A DNA stretch of 27,472 nt from Pseudomonadota bacterium. GTDB taxonomy: Bacteria; Desulfobacterota; JADFVX01. The stretch covers positions 1 through 27,472 of the forward strand of contig JADFVX010000130.1 in NCBI GenBank assembly GCA_015222755.1. The letters are read 5' to 3'. The translations under genes and the position numbers were made by a program. The notes beneath the pieces are model-generated. The model ran no database searches and was not told the DNA's origin. It worked only from the letters and a program-made list of their open reading frames with translations. This document shows, piece after piece, positions 7,459-15,451 of the stretch. How positions within the stretch are numbered: position 1 is the first letter of the stretch; each line of letters begins with the position of its first letter.

Positions 7459-9549
7459 TTAAAGGGATTTACCAAGCGCTTCCTTGCGAGAGAGCTTGAT
7501 CTTGCCCTGCCTGTCGATATCGAGGACCTTTACAAGCACCTCATCACCCTCTTTCATTACGTCCGTTACGGAGCGCACACGCTCTTCCGCAAGTTCAGAG
7601 ATATGTACCAAGCCATCTGTACCGGGGAAGATCTCTACAAAGGCACCAAAATCCATGATCTTACGGACCTTGCCCATGTACAACCTGCCCACTTCGGCAT
7701 CCTGAGTCAGATCCTGGACCTTCTTAACTGCGGCCTTGGACACTTCCTCGCTCGATGCTGCAATCTCGACCTTACCTTCATCATTTACGTTGATCTGCGC
7801 ACCCGTTGTCTCAATGATGGATTTGATATTCTTTCCACCAGGTCCGATCAGGTCTTTTATTTTTTCCTTGTTGATGTAGATAGTTGTGATCTTAGGTGCA
7901 TGCTTGGAAAGCTCCGCCCTGTGGCTAGACAGGGTCTCTTCCATGTTGCCAAGTATATGCAGCCTGCCCTCTTTTGCCTGTATAAGCGCATCTGCCATGA
8001 TCTCCTTAGTCACACCGGTGATCTTTATATCCATCTGAAGGGCAGTAATACCTTCGGCTGTACCTGCGACCTTAAAGTCCATATCGCCAAGGTGGTCTTC
8101 ATCTCCAAGAATGTCGGAAAGTATGGCAACGTCTTCGCCTTCCTTGATAAGTCCCATAGCGATGCCGGCAACAGGGGCCTTAAGGGGAACACCTGCGTCC
8201 ATCATAGAAAGTGAACCACCGCATACAGAGGCCATTGAAGATGAACCGTTCGATTCAAGAACTTCGGAAACTATCCTTACGGTATAAGGAAACTCATCCT
8301 GGCTCGGCATTACGTTATAAAGTGCTCTCTCTGCAAGCGCGCCATGACCGATCTCACGACGTCCCGGGCTTTTCAGGAAGCTGGCCTCACCTACACAGAA
8401 GGGAGGAAAGTTGTAGTGGAGCATAAATTCTTTTTTATACGTTCCCATAAGGGCATCGATTATCTGCCTGTCCGATGTGGTTCCCAGTGTGGTAACGGCA
8501 AGGGCCTGGGTCTCACCACGTGTAAATACGGCTGAACCATGCGTTCTTGGAAGAAGGCTCACATCACAGGTCACAGGACGGACGTCTTTGGTTCCCCTGC
8601 CATCTATCCTTACCTTATCTTTTACGAGAACGTTTCTCATCGTCTTCTTCTTGATACTGTCGACAACAGAAGCGATCTCTTTATCAAGAGCCTTATCGTC
8701 TTCCTCAGCAAACTCGGCAACAGTGAGACTCTTTATGCTCGAAAGAGCCTCATACCTTTCTGCCTTGGAAGGGATGCGAAGGGCATCCAGCAACTTTGCC
8801 TCGGCAAAGGCAGCAACCTTTGCATCAAGCTCTTCGTTTACAGCAGGCGGAGTGACCTCTCTCTTGGCAATGCCACAGGCATCCCTCAGTTCTTTTTGCA
8901 TATTGAGGAGAGGAAGGAGTGCCTCGTGACCAAACAATACGGCCTCAAGCATCTCATCATCGGGTACGATCTTTGCGCCACCTTCAACCATCATAACCGC
9001 TTCTCTGCTTCCTGCTACGATGAGGTCAATGTCGCTGTTTTCAAGCTGTTCTACTGTAGGATTGACCAGGAACTTGCCGTCAACACGACCGACCCTCACA
9101 CTTGCAATAGGGCCAAGAAATGGGATGTCTGATACTTCCAGCGCAGCAGATGCACCGAGCATTGCCACCATATCGGGGTCACAGTCCGACTCTAATGAAA
9201 CAACAGTTGCAATCACCTGAGTCTCACATACAAATCCCTTTGCAAAAAGAGGTCTCAGAGGCCTGTCTATAAGCCTTGATGTAAGCGTCTCCTTTTCGCT
9301 TGGCCTTCCTTCTCTCTTAAAAAACCCACCTGGTATCTTACCTGCGGCGAAGGTTTTTTCCTGATAATTAACGGTAAGAGGGAAAAAATCTATGCCCTCC
9401 TTAGGATCTTTATTTGATACAGCTGTCACCAAAACTACCGTGTCGCCATATGTTACAAGTGCAGACCCGCTGGCCTGCTTGGCCAGATGGCCTGATTCAA
9501 TACTGAGCTTCCTGCCCCAGAAATCTATTTCTACTTTTGTAGCTGCCAT
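7459..9549 (-). CDS. pnp: Polynucleotide phosphorylase
   Basis: 696 residues, full family length. PNPase degrades RNA 3'-to-5' with phosphate, releasing nucleoside diphosphates, and works as a trimer, often with RNase E and helicase. In order: a first RNase PH domain (with the conserved AGKIPGGFFKREGRPSEKE), an alpha-helical linker (about 150-230), and a second catalytic RNase PH domain (VRIDGRGTKDVRPV onward, with GTAEGITALQMDIKITGVT and the acidic DILGDEDHLGDMDFKVAGT stretch). A KH domain with IGPGGKNI follows near residue 560, and a C-terminal S1 domain ends about residue 690. It starts ATG with GGAGAA about 11 nt upstream. It follows rpsO by 99 bp, the classical rpsO-pnp pairing. In other bacteria PNPase controls its own mRNA through a leader stem-loop; only a weak hairpin is visible here. 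Confidence 0.99.
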   Translation of the reverse strand: MAATKVEIDFWGRKLSIESGHLAKQASGSALVTYGDTVVLVTAVSNKDPKEGIDFFPLTVNYQEKTFAAGKIPGGFFKREGRPSEKETLTSRLIDRPLRPLFAKGFVCETQVIATVVSLESDCDPDMVAMLGASAALEVSDIPFLGPIASVRVGRVDGKFLVNPTVEQLENSDIDLIVAGSREAVMMVEGGAKIVPDDEMLEAVLFGHEALLPLLNMQKELRDACGIAKREVTPPAVNEELDAKVAAFAEAKLLDALRIPSKAERYEALSSIKSLTVAEFAEEDDKALDKEIASVVDSIKKKTMRNVLVKDKVRIDGRGTKDVRPVTCDVSLLPRTHGSAVFTRGETQALAVTTLGTTSDRQIIDALMGTYKKEFMLHYNFPPFCVGEASFLKSPGRREIGHGALAERALYNVMPSQDEFPYTVRIVSEVLESNGSSSMASVCGGSLSMMDAGVPLKAPVAGIAMGLIKEGEDVAILSDILGDEDHLGDMDFKVAGTAEGITALQMDIKITGVTKEIMADALIQAKEGRLHILGNMEETLSSHRAELSKHAPKITTIYINKEKIKDLIGPGGKNIKSIIETTGAQINVNDEGKVEIAASSEEVSKAAVKKVQDLTQDAEVGRLYMGKVRKIMDFGAFVEIFPGTDGLVHISELAEERVRSVTDVMKEGDEVLVKVLDIDRQGKIKLSRKEALGKSL

Positions 9550-9648
9550 TTTATATAAATTCTCCGTATAGGTTCATTAAGTTGCTATTGTGCGCCAAGC
9601 CGGCAAAAAGGCTTCACTGCGGTACATTAATCAGCTGGAAAGAAAGTC

Positions 9649-9918
9649 TTACTTCCTGATGCCGAGCTTTTCGATGACTACCCTGTACCTGCTTACGTCC
9701 TTCTTCTTCAGGTAGTTAAGGAGCCTTCTGCGCTGACCTACGAGCTTAAGCAGGCCTCTTCTGGAATGATGATCTTTGGCGTGTGTTTTGAAATGTTCTG
9801 TCAGGTACTTGATCCTCTCACTTATTAGCGCGACCTGTACCTCTGATGACCCGGTATCCTTGTCATGTGCCTTGAATGTTTCTATGATGCCCTTCTTTTG
9901 TTCGGCGTTTACTGCCAT
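9649..9918 (-). CDS. rpsO: 30S ribosomal protein S15
   Basis: 89 residues, the standard length. S15 binds 16S rRNA helices 20-22 early in small-subunit assembly and contributes to an intersubunit bridge. The conserved segments are all present: DTGSSEVQVALISERIKYLT, the HxxDHHSRRGLLKLVGQRRR loop-helix, and the LLNYLKKKD segment toward the C-terminus. The ATG has a strong GAGAGGAG ribosome binding site 6-7 nt upstream. The gene sits 76 bp downstream of truB and 99 bp upstream of pnp, the usual order. Confidence 0.99.
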   Translation of the reverse strand: MAVNAEQKKGIIETFKAHDKDTGSSEVQVALISERIKYLTEHFKTHAKDHHSRRGLLKLVGQRRRLLNYLKKKDVSRYRVVIEKLGIRK

Positions 9919-9994
9919 TTCCTTACTCCTCTCATTTATAATCTCTTATTTTGTGTTATTTTGCCATGTACAAGGCTGTTTTGTAAAGATTTTT

Positions 9995-10942
9995 TTACAG
10001 GCTATTGAACACTCTAAGGCTTTTTCCTACAACAAAACCTGGAGGCAGATTCACTTCCCTGCCCATCTCATGGATTATCTCTGCAATTGAAAGCAACCTT
10101 CCCCTGCCGCTTGTCACTTTGACCTTTTCTCCGGCTGTTATTTTCTCCGGCATGCAACCGTCTATCCATTCCGACCTTATGGCCTGGCCATTTGAGACCT
10201 TTCTTTCCGCTTCGTCACATACTACGAGTTCCGGCATAGCAGGGAGGGCCTCTTTTAGAGGTATCAGGTTTGCCGCTACCACGTTCCCTTTAGCCAGTTG
10301 ATCTATATTTATGGCATCTTCAAGGGAAAAAGGCCCCACTGAAAGCCGCCTGAGGGATATAAGGTGTCCACAAGTTCCCATTGCCTCGCTGATATCTTCT
10401 CCGAGTGTACGAATATAGGTTCCCTTTGAGCATTCTACATCAATAGAAAAGAGGGGAGAATCAAAGCTGGCTACGTCCACTCGGTCTATAAATACCTCCC
10501 TGGGCTTTCTCTCCACTTCAAGACCCTTCCTTGCCATTTTATATAGGGGGACCCCACCTCTTTTCAGCGCTGAGTACATGGGAGGTACCTGCTTTATTTC
10601 CCCTGTAAAGCGGGGAAGTACGTCAAGCACAGTGGCTTCATCGATACCAGCACAGCTCTTTTTTTCGACAATACTTCCGCTAAGATCCCCGGTATCGGTC
10701 TTTTCACCCATTAAAACACCGGCCGTGTAGCGCTTTTTACCTGCCATCAGGCTGTCTGAAAGTTTTGTCCCTTCACCAACAAGGATAACAAGAAGGCCAG
10801 TCGCAAAAGGGTCAAGGGTCCCAGCATGGCCGACCTTTTTCATATTAAGAGCCCGTCTTACCTTGGAGACAACACCATGAGATGTAATGCCCTCAGGCTT
10901 ATCTATAAGCAATATGCCTGAAAGAAGATTTACAGCCTTCAT
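9995..10942 (-). CDS. truB: tRNA pseudouridine-55 synthase
   Basis: 315 residues. TruB converts U55 to pseudouridine in the T-loop of elongator tRNAs. The N-terminal catalytic domain has GILLIDKPEGITSH and the motif GHAGTLDPFATGLL, in which Asp44 is the catalytic nucleophile. KKRYTAGVLMGEKTDTGD and the RGGVPLYKMARKG segment follow. The last ~75 residues form a PUA-type RNA-binding domain (from about 240). The ATG overlaps the nrnA stop codon in an ATGA arrangement, with GAAAGGG just upstream, so the two are translationally coupled. The stop codon lies in a short A/T-rich hairpin that does not look like a terminator. Confidence 0.98.
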   Translation of the reverse strand: MKAVNLLSGILLIDKPEGITSHGVVSKVRRALNMKKVGHAGTLDPFATGLLVILVGEGTKLSDSLMAGKKRYTAGVLMGEKTDTGDLSGSIVEKKSCAGIDEATVLDVLPRFTGEIKQVPPMYSALKRGGVPLYKMARKGLEVERKPREVFIDRVDVASFDSPLFSIDVECSKGTYIRTLGEDISEAMGTCGHLISLRRLSVGPFSLEDAINIDQLAKGNVVAANLIPLKEALPAMPELVVCDEAERKVSNGQAIRSEWIDGCMPEKITAGEKVKVTSGRGRLLSIAEIIHEMGREVNLPPGFVVGKSLRVFNSL

Positions 10943-11913
10943 ACCCTTTCCATTACCGCTTTCAATGCATCTACGGCCTTGGAGCTGACCAGGGCAATGT
11001 CTCCATTTATAACACAGCCGGCTGCATTCCTGTGACCGCCACCAGCAAATGTCTGAGCTGCCTTGGCAACGTTGATATTTCCCTTGGAGCGATAGCTGAT
11101 CTTGTATTCATCCTTTCCAGTTTCCCGAATAAGGAAAGCGACCTCGACGCCCTCGATCGATCTGGGGTAATTAACAAAACCGTCTGTGGCATCTGGACCG
11201 GTACCGGTCTCCTTCATCATTTCCTGCGTCACTAAAACAGAGGCTATTTCCCCTCCCCTCTCAACCTTAAGGGTATTAAGGACGTGACTCAAAAGCTGTA
11301 TCCTCCCCTGTGGTTGATTCTCAAAAACCTTGTTTGCTACAGCCCATGGAGAGACTCCCAGTGCCACCATATCTCCTGCCGCAGAAAAGGCCTCACTTGT
11401 GGCGTTGGAATAATGGAAAGAGCCCGTATCAAAAAGAATAGTGGTGTATATATTTTCTGCTATATCGGCGTCTATCTCGACATCAAGAAGCTTTAGCAAC
11501 TGATACACAAGGTAGCCGGTAGAACAGGCACTGCTGTCGATAACAGAATAATCGGCAAAGGTCTTGTTAGTCAGGTGATGATCGATATTCACCCATGTGT
11601 CAGTAGTCACCATTTCAGAAAAACCGCTGCCCACACGTTCCAGTTCTGCACAGTCAAGCACAAATGCAGCATCAAAGGGGGGCTCACCCTCCAGGCTTCT
11701 GACAATACGTTCTGCTGAGGCCATCTTGGCAAACTGAAAGGGAAGGGCGTCACGGTTGTATACCACCACATCCTTGCCCATCTTCTCAAGGGCAAGGGCA
11801 AGGGCAAGAGAAGAACCTATTGCATCTCCGTCGGGATTAAGGTGTGATGCAATGAGAAAGCGCTTACCAGCCCCTATAATTGCTGCTATTTTTTTAAATT
11901 CCTCAGCCATCAT
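10939..11913 (-). CDS. nrnA: DHH/DHHA1 phosphoesterase, NrnA-like (nanoRNase/pAp phosphatase)
   Basis: 324 residues from the ATG at 11913; a TTG at 11928 is a possible but poorer start, and a second ATG follows at 11910. Motifs of the DHH family are in order: HLNPDGDAIGS, LDCAELERVG, NIDHH (Asp111-His112-His113), and in the C-terminal DHHA1 domain GGGHRNAAG. Family members use Mn2+ to finish the degradation of 2-5-nt RNAs and dephosphorylate pAp, which fits a gene placed between 30S maturation factors and pnp. The start overlaps the end of rbfA by 11 bp, and the end overlaps truB by 4 bp. The protein is soluble, with no membrane segment. The NrnA activity is by family; DHH proteins with other oligonucleotide substrates cannot be excluded. 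Confidence 0.93.
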   Translation of the reverse strand: MMAEEFKKIAAIIGAGKRFLIASHLNPDGDAIGSSLALALALEKMGKDVVVYNRDALPFQFAKMASAERIVRSLEGEPPFDAAFVLDCAELERVGSGFSEMVTTDTWVNIDHHLTNKTFADYSVIDSSACSTGYLVYQLLKLLDVEIDADIAENIYTTILFDTGSFHYSNATSEAFSAAGDMVALGVSPWAVANKVFENQPQGRIQLLSHVLNTLKVERGGEIASVLVTQEMMKETGTGPDATDGFVNYPRSIEGVEVAFLIRETGKDEYKISYRSKGNINVAKAAQTFAGGGHRNAAGCVINGDIALVSSKAVDALKAVMERV

Positions 11914-12262
11914 TCTTACTATGATCAAGTTTATGCAGTATAGTGTCTATCCTTTCGCCTTTTTCCATCGTCCTGTCCTCATGAAAGTGCACATCGGGGA
12001 TATATCTCATTTCAAGACGCTTTGCAAGTTGACGTTTAATATAACCTTTAGAACTGGACAAGCCCTCCTTTGCATCATCCCATCGCTTTTTATCGCCGAT
12101 CAAGGAGTAGTAGATATTGGCATGCCTGAGGTCATCTGAGACCTTGATTCCAGTAACAGTAATCATTTCCACACGCGGGTCGTTTATCTCGAAAAGCAGG
12201 ATATTCGACACCTCATGGTGGATCATATCTCCTACGCGCTCTGATCTTTTAAACTCTCTCAT
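11903..12262 (-). CDS. rbfA: 30S ribosome-binding factor A
   Basis: 119 residues, normal size. RbfA is a one-domain KH-like (type II) protein that binds the 30S subunit near the 5' helix of 16S rRNA and is needed for late maturation. Recognisable are RVGDMIHHEVSNILLFEIND at the N-terminus, the TVTGIKVSDDLRHANIYYSL strand, and the C-terminal helix containing IPDVHFHED. The ATG overlaps the stop of the DUF503 gene (ATGA), and its own end overlaps nrnA. Confidence 0.97.
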   Translation of the reverse strand: MREFKRSERVGDMIHHEVSNILLFEINDPRVEMITVTGIKVSDDLRHANIYYSLIGDKKRWDDAKEGLSSSKGYIKRQLAKRLEMRYIPDVHFHEDRTMEKGERIDTILHKLDHSKNDG

Positions 12263-12546
12263 AGGTGGATTATCTCTATTTCTGTGTGAATAATTTCAGC
12301 TAGTTGAAGTGAATCTATGTAGTTAATAGTCTTGTCTACCGAGGAGTTGACAAAGCCGGTCTCATTACCTACAGAGGCAAAGCCGATCTCAGACCTTTTC
12401 CATTCATCATTGTGGGCCGTCTCGGCGATTGCAATATTGAAGCGCTGCTGTGTTCGTGCGATGATCTTCCTGAGGATCTGCCTTTTCCCTTTAAGTGAGC
12501 CGACCTCTGCAAACCTTATAGTAATTTTACAGGCACCTATTACCAC
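12259..12546 (-). CDS. DUF503 family protein (YlxP-like)
   Basis: 95 residues. The pattern LKGKRQILRKIIARTQQRFN followed by AIAETAHNDEWKRSEIGFAS and a closing acidic/hydrophobic strand is characteristic of DUF503 (YlxP in Bacillus). The family has a small alpha/beta fold and sits between infB and rbfA in many genomes; a role linked to ribosome maturation is often proposed from this context but not established. The start is GTG with an imperfect AGG about 10 nt upstream. It overlaps rbfA by 4 bp and follows infB by 41 bp. Confidence 0.93.
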   Translation of the reverse strand: MVIGACKITIRFAEVGSLKGKRQILRKIIARTQQRFNIAIAETAHNDEWKRSEIGFASVGNETGFVNSSVDKTINYIDSLQLAEIIHTEIEIIHL

Positions 12547-12579
12547 ATTGCAAGCCTAGTATCAAAAAAGATTTACGAG

Positions 12580-12603
12580 GGCGGCCTCTAAAGAGTGGCC
12601 GCC
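12580..12603 (-). other. GC-rich hairpin over the infB stop codon
   Basis: GGCGGCC (12580-12586) and GGCCGCC (12597-12603) form a 7-bp G+C stem that encloses the infB TAG. Two further pairs are possible beyond an A-A mismatch. The nearest U-rich run on the minus strand (TCTTTTTTG) begins 9 nt or so past the stem, too far for a standard terminator. It could mark RNA processing, mRNA stabilisation or partial attenuation before the DUF503-rbfA genes. Confidence 0.4.
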
Positions 12604-14825
12604 TCCTCTTCGTGTGTAAAGGCCTCGACAACATCACCGACCTTTATGTCGTTGAAGTTCTCGATAGACATACCACACTCGTAGTTGGACTGGACTTCCT
12701 TGGCATCATCGGCAAAGCGCTTCAGAGAGGCAAGTTTGCCTTCAAATATAACGACATTGTCTCTCAATACACGCACATCTGCGCTGCGCTGAATCTTGCC
12801 ATCAACCACATAACATCCGGCGATAGTACCGACCTTGGAGACATTGTAGGTCTCTCTTATCTCCGCCCTTCCGAGATATACCTCTTTGATAACCGGGCTG
12901 AGCAGGCCTTCCATGGCAGCCCTTACATCATTGATCAGGTCATAGATTATATTATATGTATCAATTTCTACTTTTTCATCTTCCGCAAGGCGCGTTGCCT
13001 TTATCTCAGGCCTTACGTGGAAACCGATTACAATCGCATTAGAAGCAGATGCCAACAGCACGTCAGATTCTGTTATTCCGCCCACAGCGCTGTGAATGAC
13101 CTTTATCTTCACTTTATCTGTACTAAGCTTGTGAAGAGACTCTGTGATGGCCTCAATAGAACCATGGACATCTGCCTTGAGTACGATATTGAGTTCGCTG
13201 AATTCGCCTGCCTGTATACGGTCAAAAAGCTGGTCAAGGGTAACCTTGCTTGACTGTGCAAGTGTTGTACTCCTTGATTTTTCAGCGCGCTGCATACTGA
13301 TCTGCCTGACAAGCCTCTCCTCGGCAAGGACTACAAAATCATCACCTGCATCGGGAACACCTGACAGGCCAACTACCTCAACAGGTATGGAAGGGCCTGC
13401 CGACTTGGTCTTCTTGCCCTTATCGTCAAAGAGCCCTCGTACCTTGCCCGAATGAACACCTGTAACAAAATTGTCACCTGGCCTCAAAGTACCGCTCTGC
13501 ACAAGAACCGTTGCCACAGGGCCACGTCCCTTATCAAGTTTGGCCTCTACAATTGTTCCTCTGGCATGTCTTTCAGGAGCAGCCTTGAGTTCCATTATTT
13601 CCGCTTGAAGCAGGATTATCTCCAATAGTTCCTTTATACCCTTCCTGTCCTTTGCCGACACTTCACTAAATATCGTATCGCCTCCCCAGTCTTCAGGAAC
13701 AAGCTCATGCTTAGAAAGCTCCTGCTTGATCCTCTCGGGGTTCGCATCAGGTTTGTCTATTTTGTTAACAGCAACGATTATAGGCACCTCAGCTGCCCTT
13801 GCATGGTCTATGGCCTCAACCGTCTGCGGCATAACACCATCGTCGGCTGCAACTACCAGGACAACTATATCGGTTACCTGTGCTCCCCTTGAACGCATGG
13901 CCGTAAAAGCTTCGTGTCCGGGAGTATCAAGAAAGACTACATCACCGTTATCAAGCTTTACGTCATAGGCTCCAATATGCTGGGTAATACCACCTGATTC
14001 ACCAGTTGTAACATCTGTCTGGCGTATAGAATCCAAGAGCGTTGTTTTTCCGTGGTCAACATGGCCCATTATGGTAACAACGGGCGGCCTAGGCCTAAGC
14101 TCTTCCTCTTTTATCTCCTCCTGGTCGAGGATCGTATCCATTTCAAGTGCTACACTTTCAACTTCAAAGCCAAAATCCGTTGCTATAAATGTGGCCGTAT
14201 CTATATCAAGCGACTGGTTTACAGTTGCCATCATACCCATACCTATAAGTTTTTTAATGACCTCTGATGACTTAATGCCCATCCGGTGCGCAATATCACC
14301 GACAGTAATAAACCCGGATATCTTGATGACCATTTTTATGGCCTTGGGAGTAGTTATCTCCGTCTGCTTTGCCGTGCCTTTTAGTACTTTTTTCTTCTTC
14401 CTGCCCCCCCTGTCATACCTCGTATCTCTCCTTTTCAGAAGAGCCTGCCTGTTTACAACCTCTTTCTTCTTGTCAAACTGACCTCTTTTCTTCTTGTCAG
14501 GGCTTTTATTCTCATCTATCTCGACAGTTACCTTTTTTTGCTTCCGTCCATCATCAGTTTCCTTTGGAGGGGCAGGAACATCATTAAGGTCAGGAGTTTT
14601 TTTAGCTACAAGCTCTTCAAGGGGTGCAGCGACCTCTTCCTTTATTTCTGCAGGCTCAGCCTTCGTGGTATCTAGCTCTGCAACAGGAACGTCAACTTCC
14701 GCTTCCTTGGCTTCCACTTCAGGGGCAGGTGTTTCAACTACCCTCTTACGCCTTCGGATGACCGTAGGTTTTACCCTCTCCTCAACGACCTCTTTTTTCT
14801 CATCACTAGTTACTTCTTCGCTCAA
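12588..14825 (-). CDS. infB: Translation initiation factor IF-2
   Basis: 745 residues. IF-2 is the GTPase that places initiator fMet-tRNA on the 30S subunit and promotes subunit joining. An acidic/basic low-complexity N-terminal region (1-150) precedes an IF2_N segment (about 165-215). The G domain carries G1 GHVDHGKT (254-261), G3 DTPGH (300-304) and G4 NKID (354-357), then come the beta-barrel and C-terminal domains that bind fMet-tRNA. The N-terminal region is shorter than in E. coli or many deltaproteobacteria. The start codon is TTG, supported by AGAGGAGG about 8 nt upstream and the fit of the family N-terminus. It lies 33 bp after the ylxR-ylxQ gene. Confidence 0.99.
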   Translation of the reverse strand: MSEEVTSDEKKEVVEERVKPTVIRRRKRVVETPAPEVEAKEAEVDVPVAELDTTKAEPAEIKEEVAAPLEELVAKKTPDLNDVPAPPKETDDGRKQKKVTVEIDENKSPDKKKRGQFDKKKEVVNRQALLKRRDTRYDRGGRKKKKVLKGTAKQTEITTPKAIKMVIKISGFITVGDIAHRMGIKSSEVIKKLIGMGMMATVNQSLDIDTATFIATDFGFEVESVALEMDTILDQEEIKEEELRPRPPVVTIMGHVDHGKTTLLDSIRQTDVTTGESGGITQHIGAYDVKLDNGDVVFLDTPGHEAFTAMRSRGAQVTDIVVLVVAADDGVMPQTVEAIDHARAAEVPIIVAVNKIDKPDANPERIKQELSKHELVPEDWGGDTIFSEVSAKDRKGIKELLEIILLQAEIMELKAAPERHARGTIVEAKLDKGRGPVATVLVQSGTLRPGDNFVTGVHSGKVRGLFDDKGKKTKSAGPSIPVEVVGLSGVPDAGDDFVVLAEERLVRQISMQRAEKSRSTTLAQSSKVTLDQLFDRIQAGEFSELNIVLKADVHGSIEAITESLHKLSTDKVKIKVIHSAVGGITESDVLLASASNAIVIGFHVRPEIKATRLAEDEKVEIDTYNIIYDLINDVRAAMEGLLSPVIKEVYLGRAEIRETYNVSKVGTIAGCYVVDGKIQRSADVRVLRDNVVIFEGKLASLKRFADDAKEVQSNYECGMSIENFNDIKVGDVVEAFTHEEEAATL

Positions 14826-14858
14826 ACTACTTACCTCCTCTTGATTCAGGTAGACCCA

Positions 14859-15440
14859 TCACTCCTGAATACCGGGCCTTAATTTCGTTATCAGTTCCAG
14901 TTCCCTGGCTATTTCAGCAGAAATATTGCCATCAGCAATGCCGATAGTCTTTTTTCCGCCAGTTAATTTATCAATCGCCCCTGTGAAGGAGAAGAAATTA
15001 AGGGGTACGCCCTTACTTCTTGTCTCGCTGCGCCACCTGTCTTTTGCCTGACTGGACAGCTCATTGCTGCAAAAGAGGTGGGCTATCCTGCCCCTCCTTA
15101 TCCCTCCCTCTACAGATACAGTTCCAAGGAAGGCTTTTCCCGCCTTTACGGCAAAGATTACGAGAGAATCTATTTTAGCCTTTGCCTTAGCTGAAACTAC
15201 ATCCAGCAGCGAATCTAGCAAAGGTGAAGAAACCTGCTGTTTAAATGCCCTGGAGAAGCCATTAGACTTGACCGCAGATTCTATACATTCCCTTTCGGGG
15301 CATAGATAAGCGCCCCGGCCAGGCAGCTTTGAGTTATAATCCAGAATCGCCTCTCCGTCAGGAGAAAGCACAAAGCGTAAAAGCAAGGACTTGGCCTTGA
15401 CCGCCCTACAACCTGCACAGCTTCTAGAGGGACCTTTCAC
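14859..15440 (-). CDS. YlxR (DUF448) fused to an L7Ae/YlxQ-like domain
   Basis: 193 residues and two domains. Residues 1-80 are YlxR/DUF448, with the RSCAGCR cysteine pair near the start and the hallmark GRGAYLCPERECIE. Residues 90-190 match the L7Ae/YlxQ fold (SLVIFAVKAGKAFLGTVSVE, then IAHLFCSNELS and KLTGGKKTIGIADGNI). In Firmicutes these are two separate genes between nusA and infB; here they are one. L7Ae-type domains bind kink-turn RNA. YlxR is proposed to bind nucleic acid or the RNase P/translation machinery, and its role is unsettled. The start is GTG, 11 bp past the nusA stop, with only a weak AAGG close by. Confidence 0.92.
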   Translation of the reverse strand: MKGPSRSCAGCRAVKAKSLLLRFVLSPDGEAILDYNSKLPGRGAYLCPERECIESAVKSNGFSRAFKQQVSSPLLDSLLDVVSAKAKAKIDSLVIFAVKAGKAFLGTVSVEGGIRRGRIAHLFCSNELSSQAKDRWRSETRSKGVPLNFFSFTGAIDKLTGGKKTIGIADGNISAEIARELELITKLRPGIQE

Positions 15441-15451
15441 CCTTGCCCGGC

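Noticed and set aside
7363..8214. Long plus-strand open frame opposite pnp
   Set aside because: It lies fully over the PNPase KH and S1 coding and has no domain or plausible ribosome binding site of its own.
9580..9625. Weak AAGCC/GGCTT hairpin between rpsO and pnp
   Set aside because: The stem is only 5 bp, without a U-tract; a PNPase leader control element is known elsewhere, but this is too weak to call.
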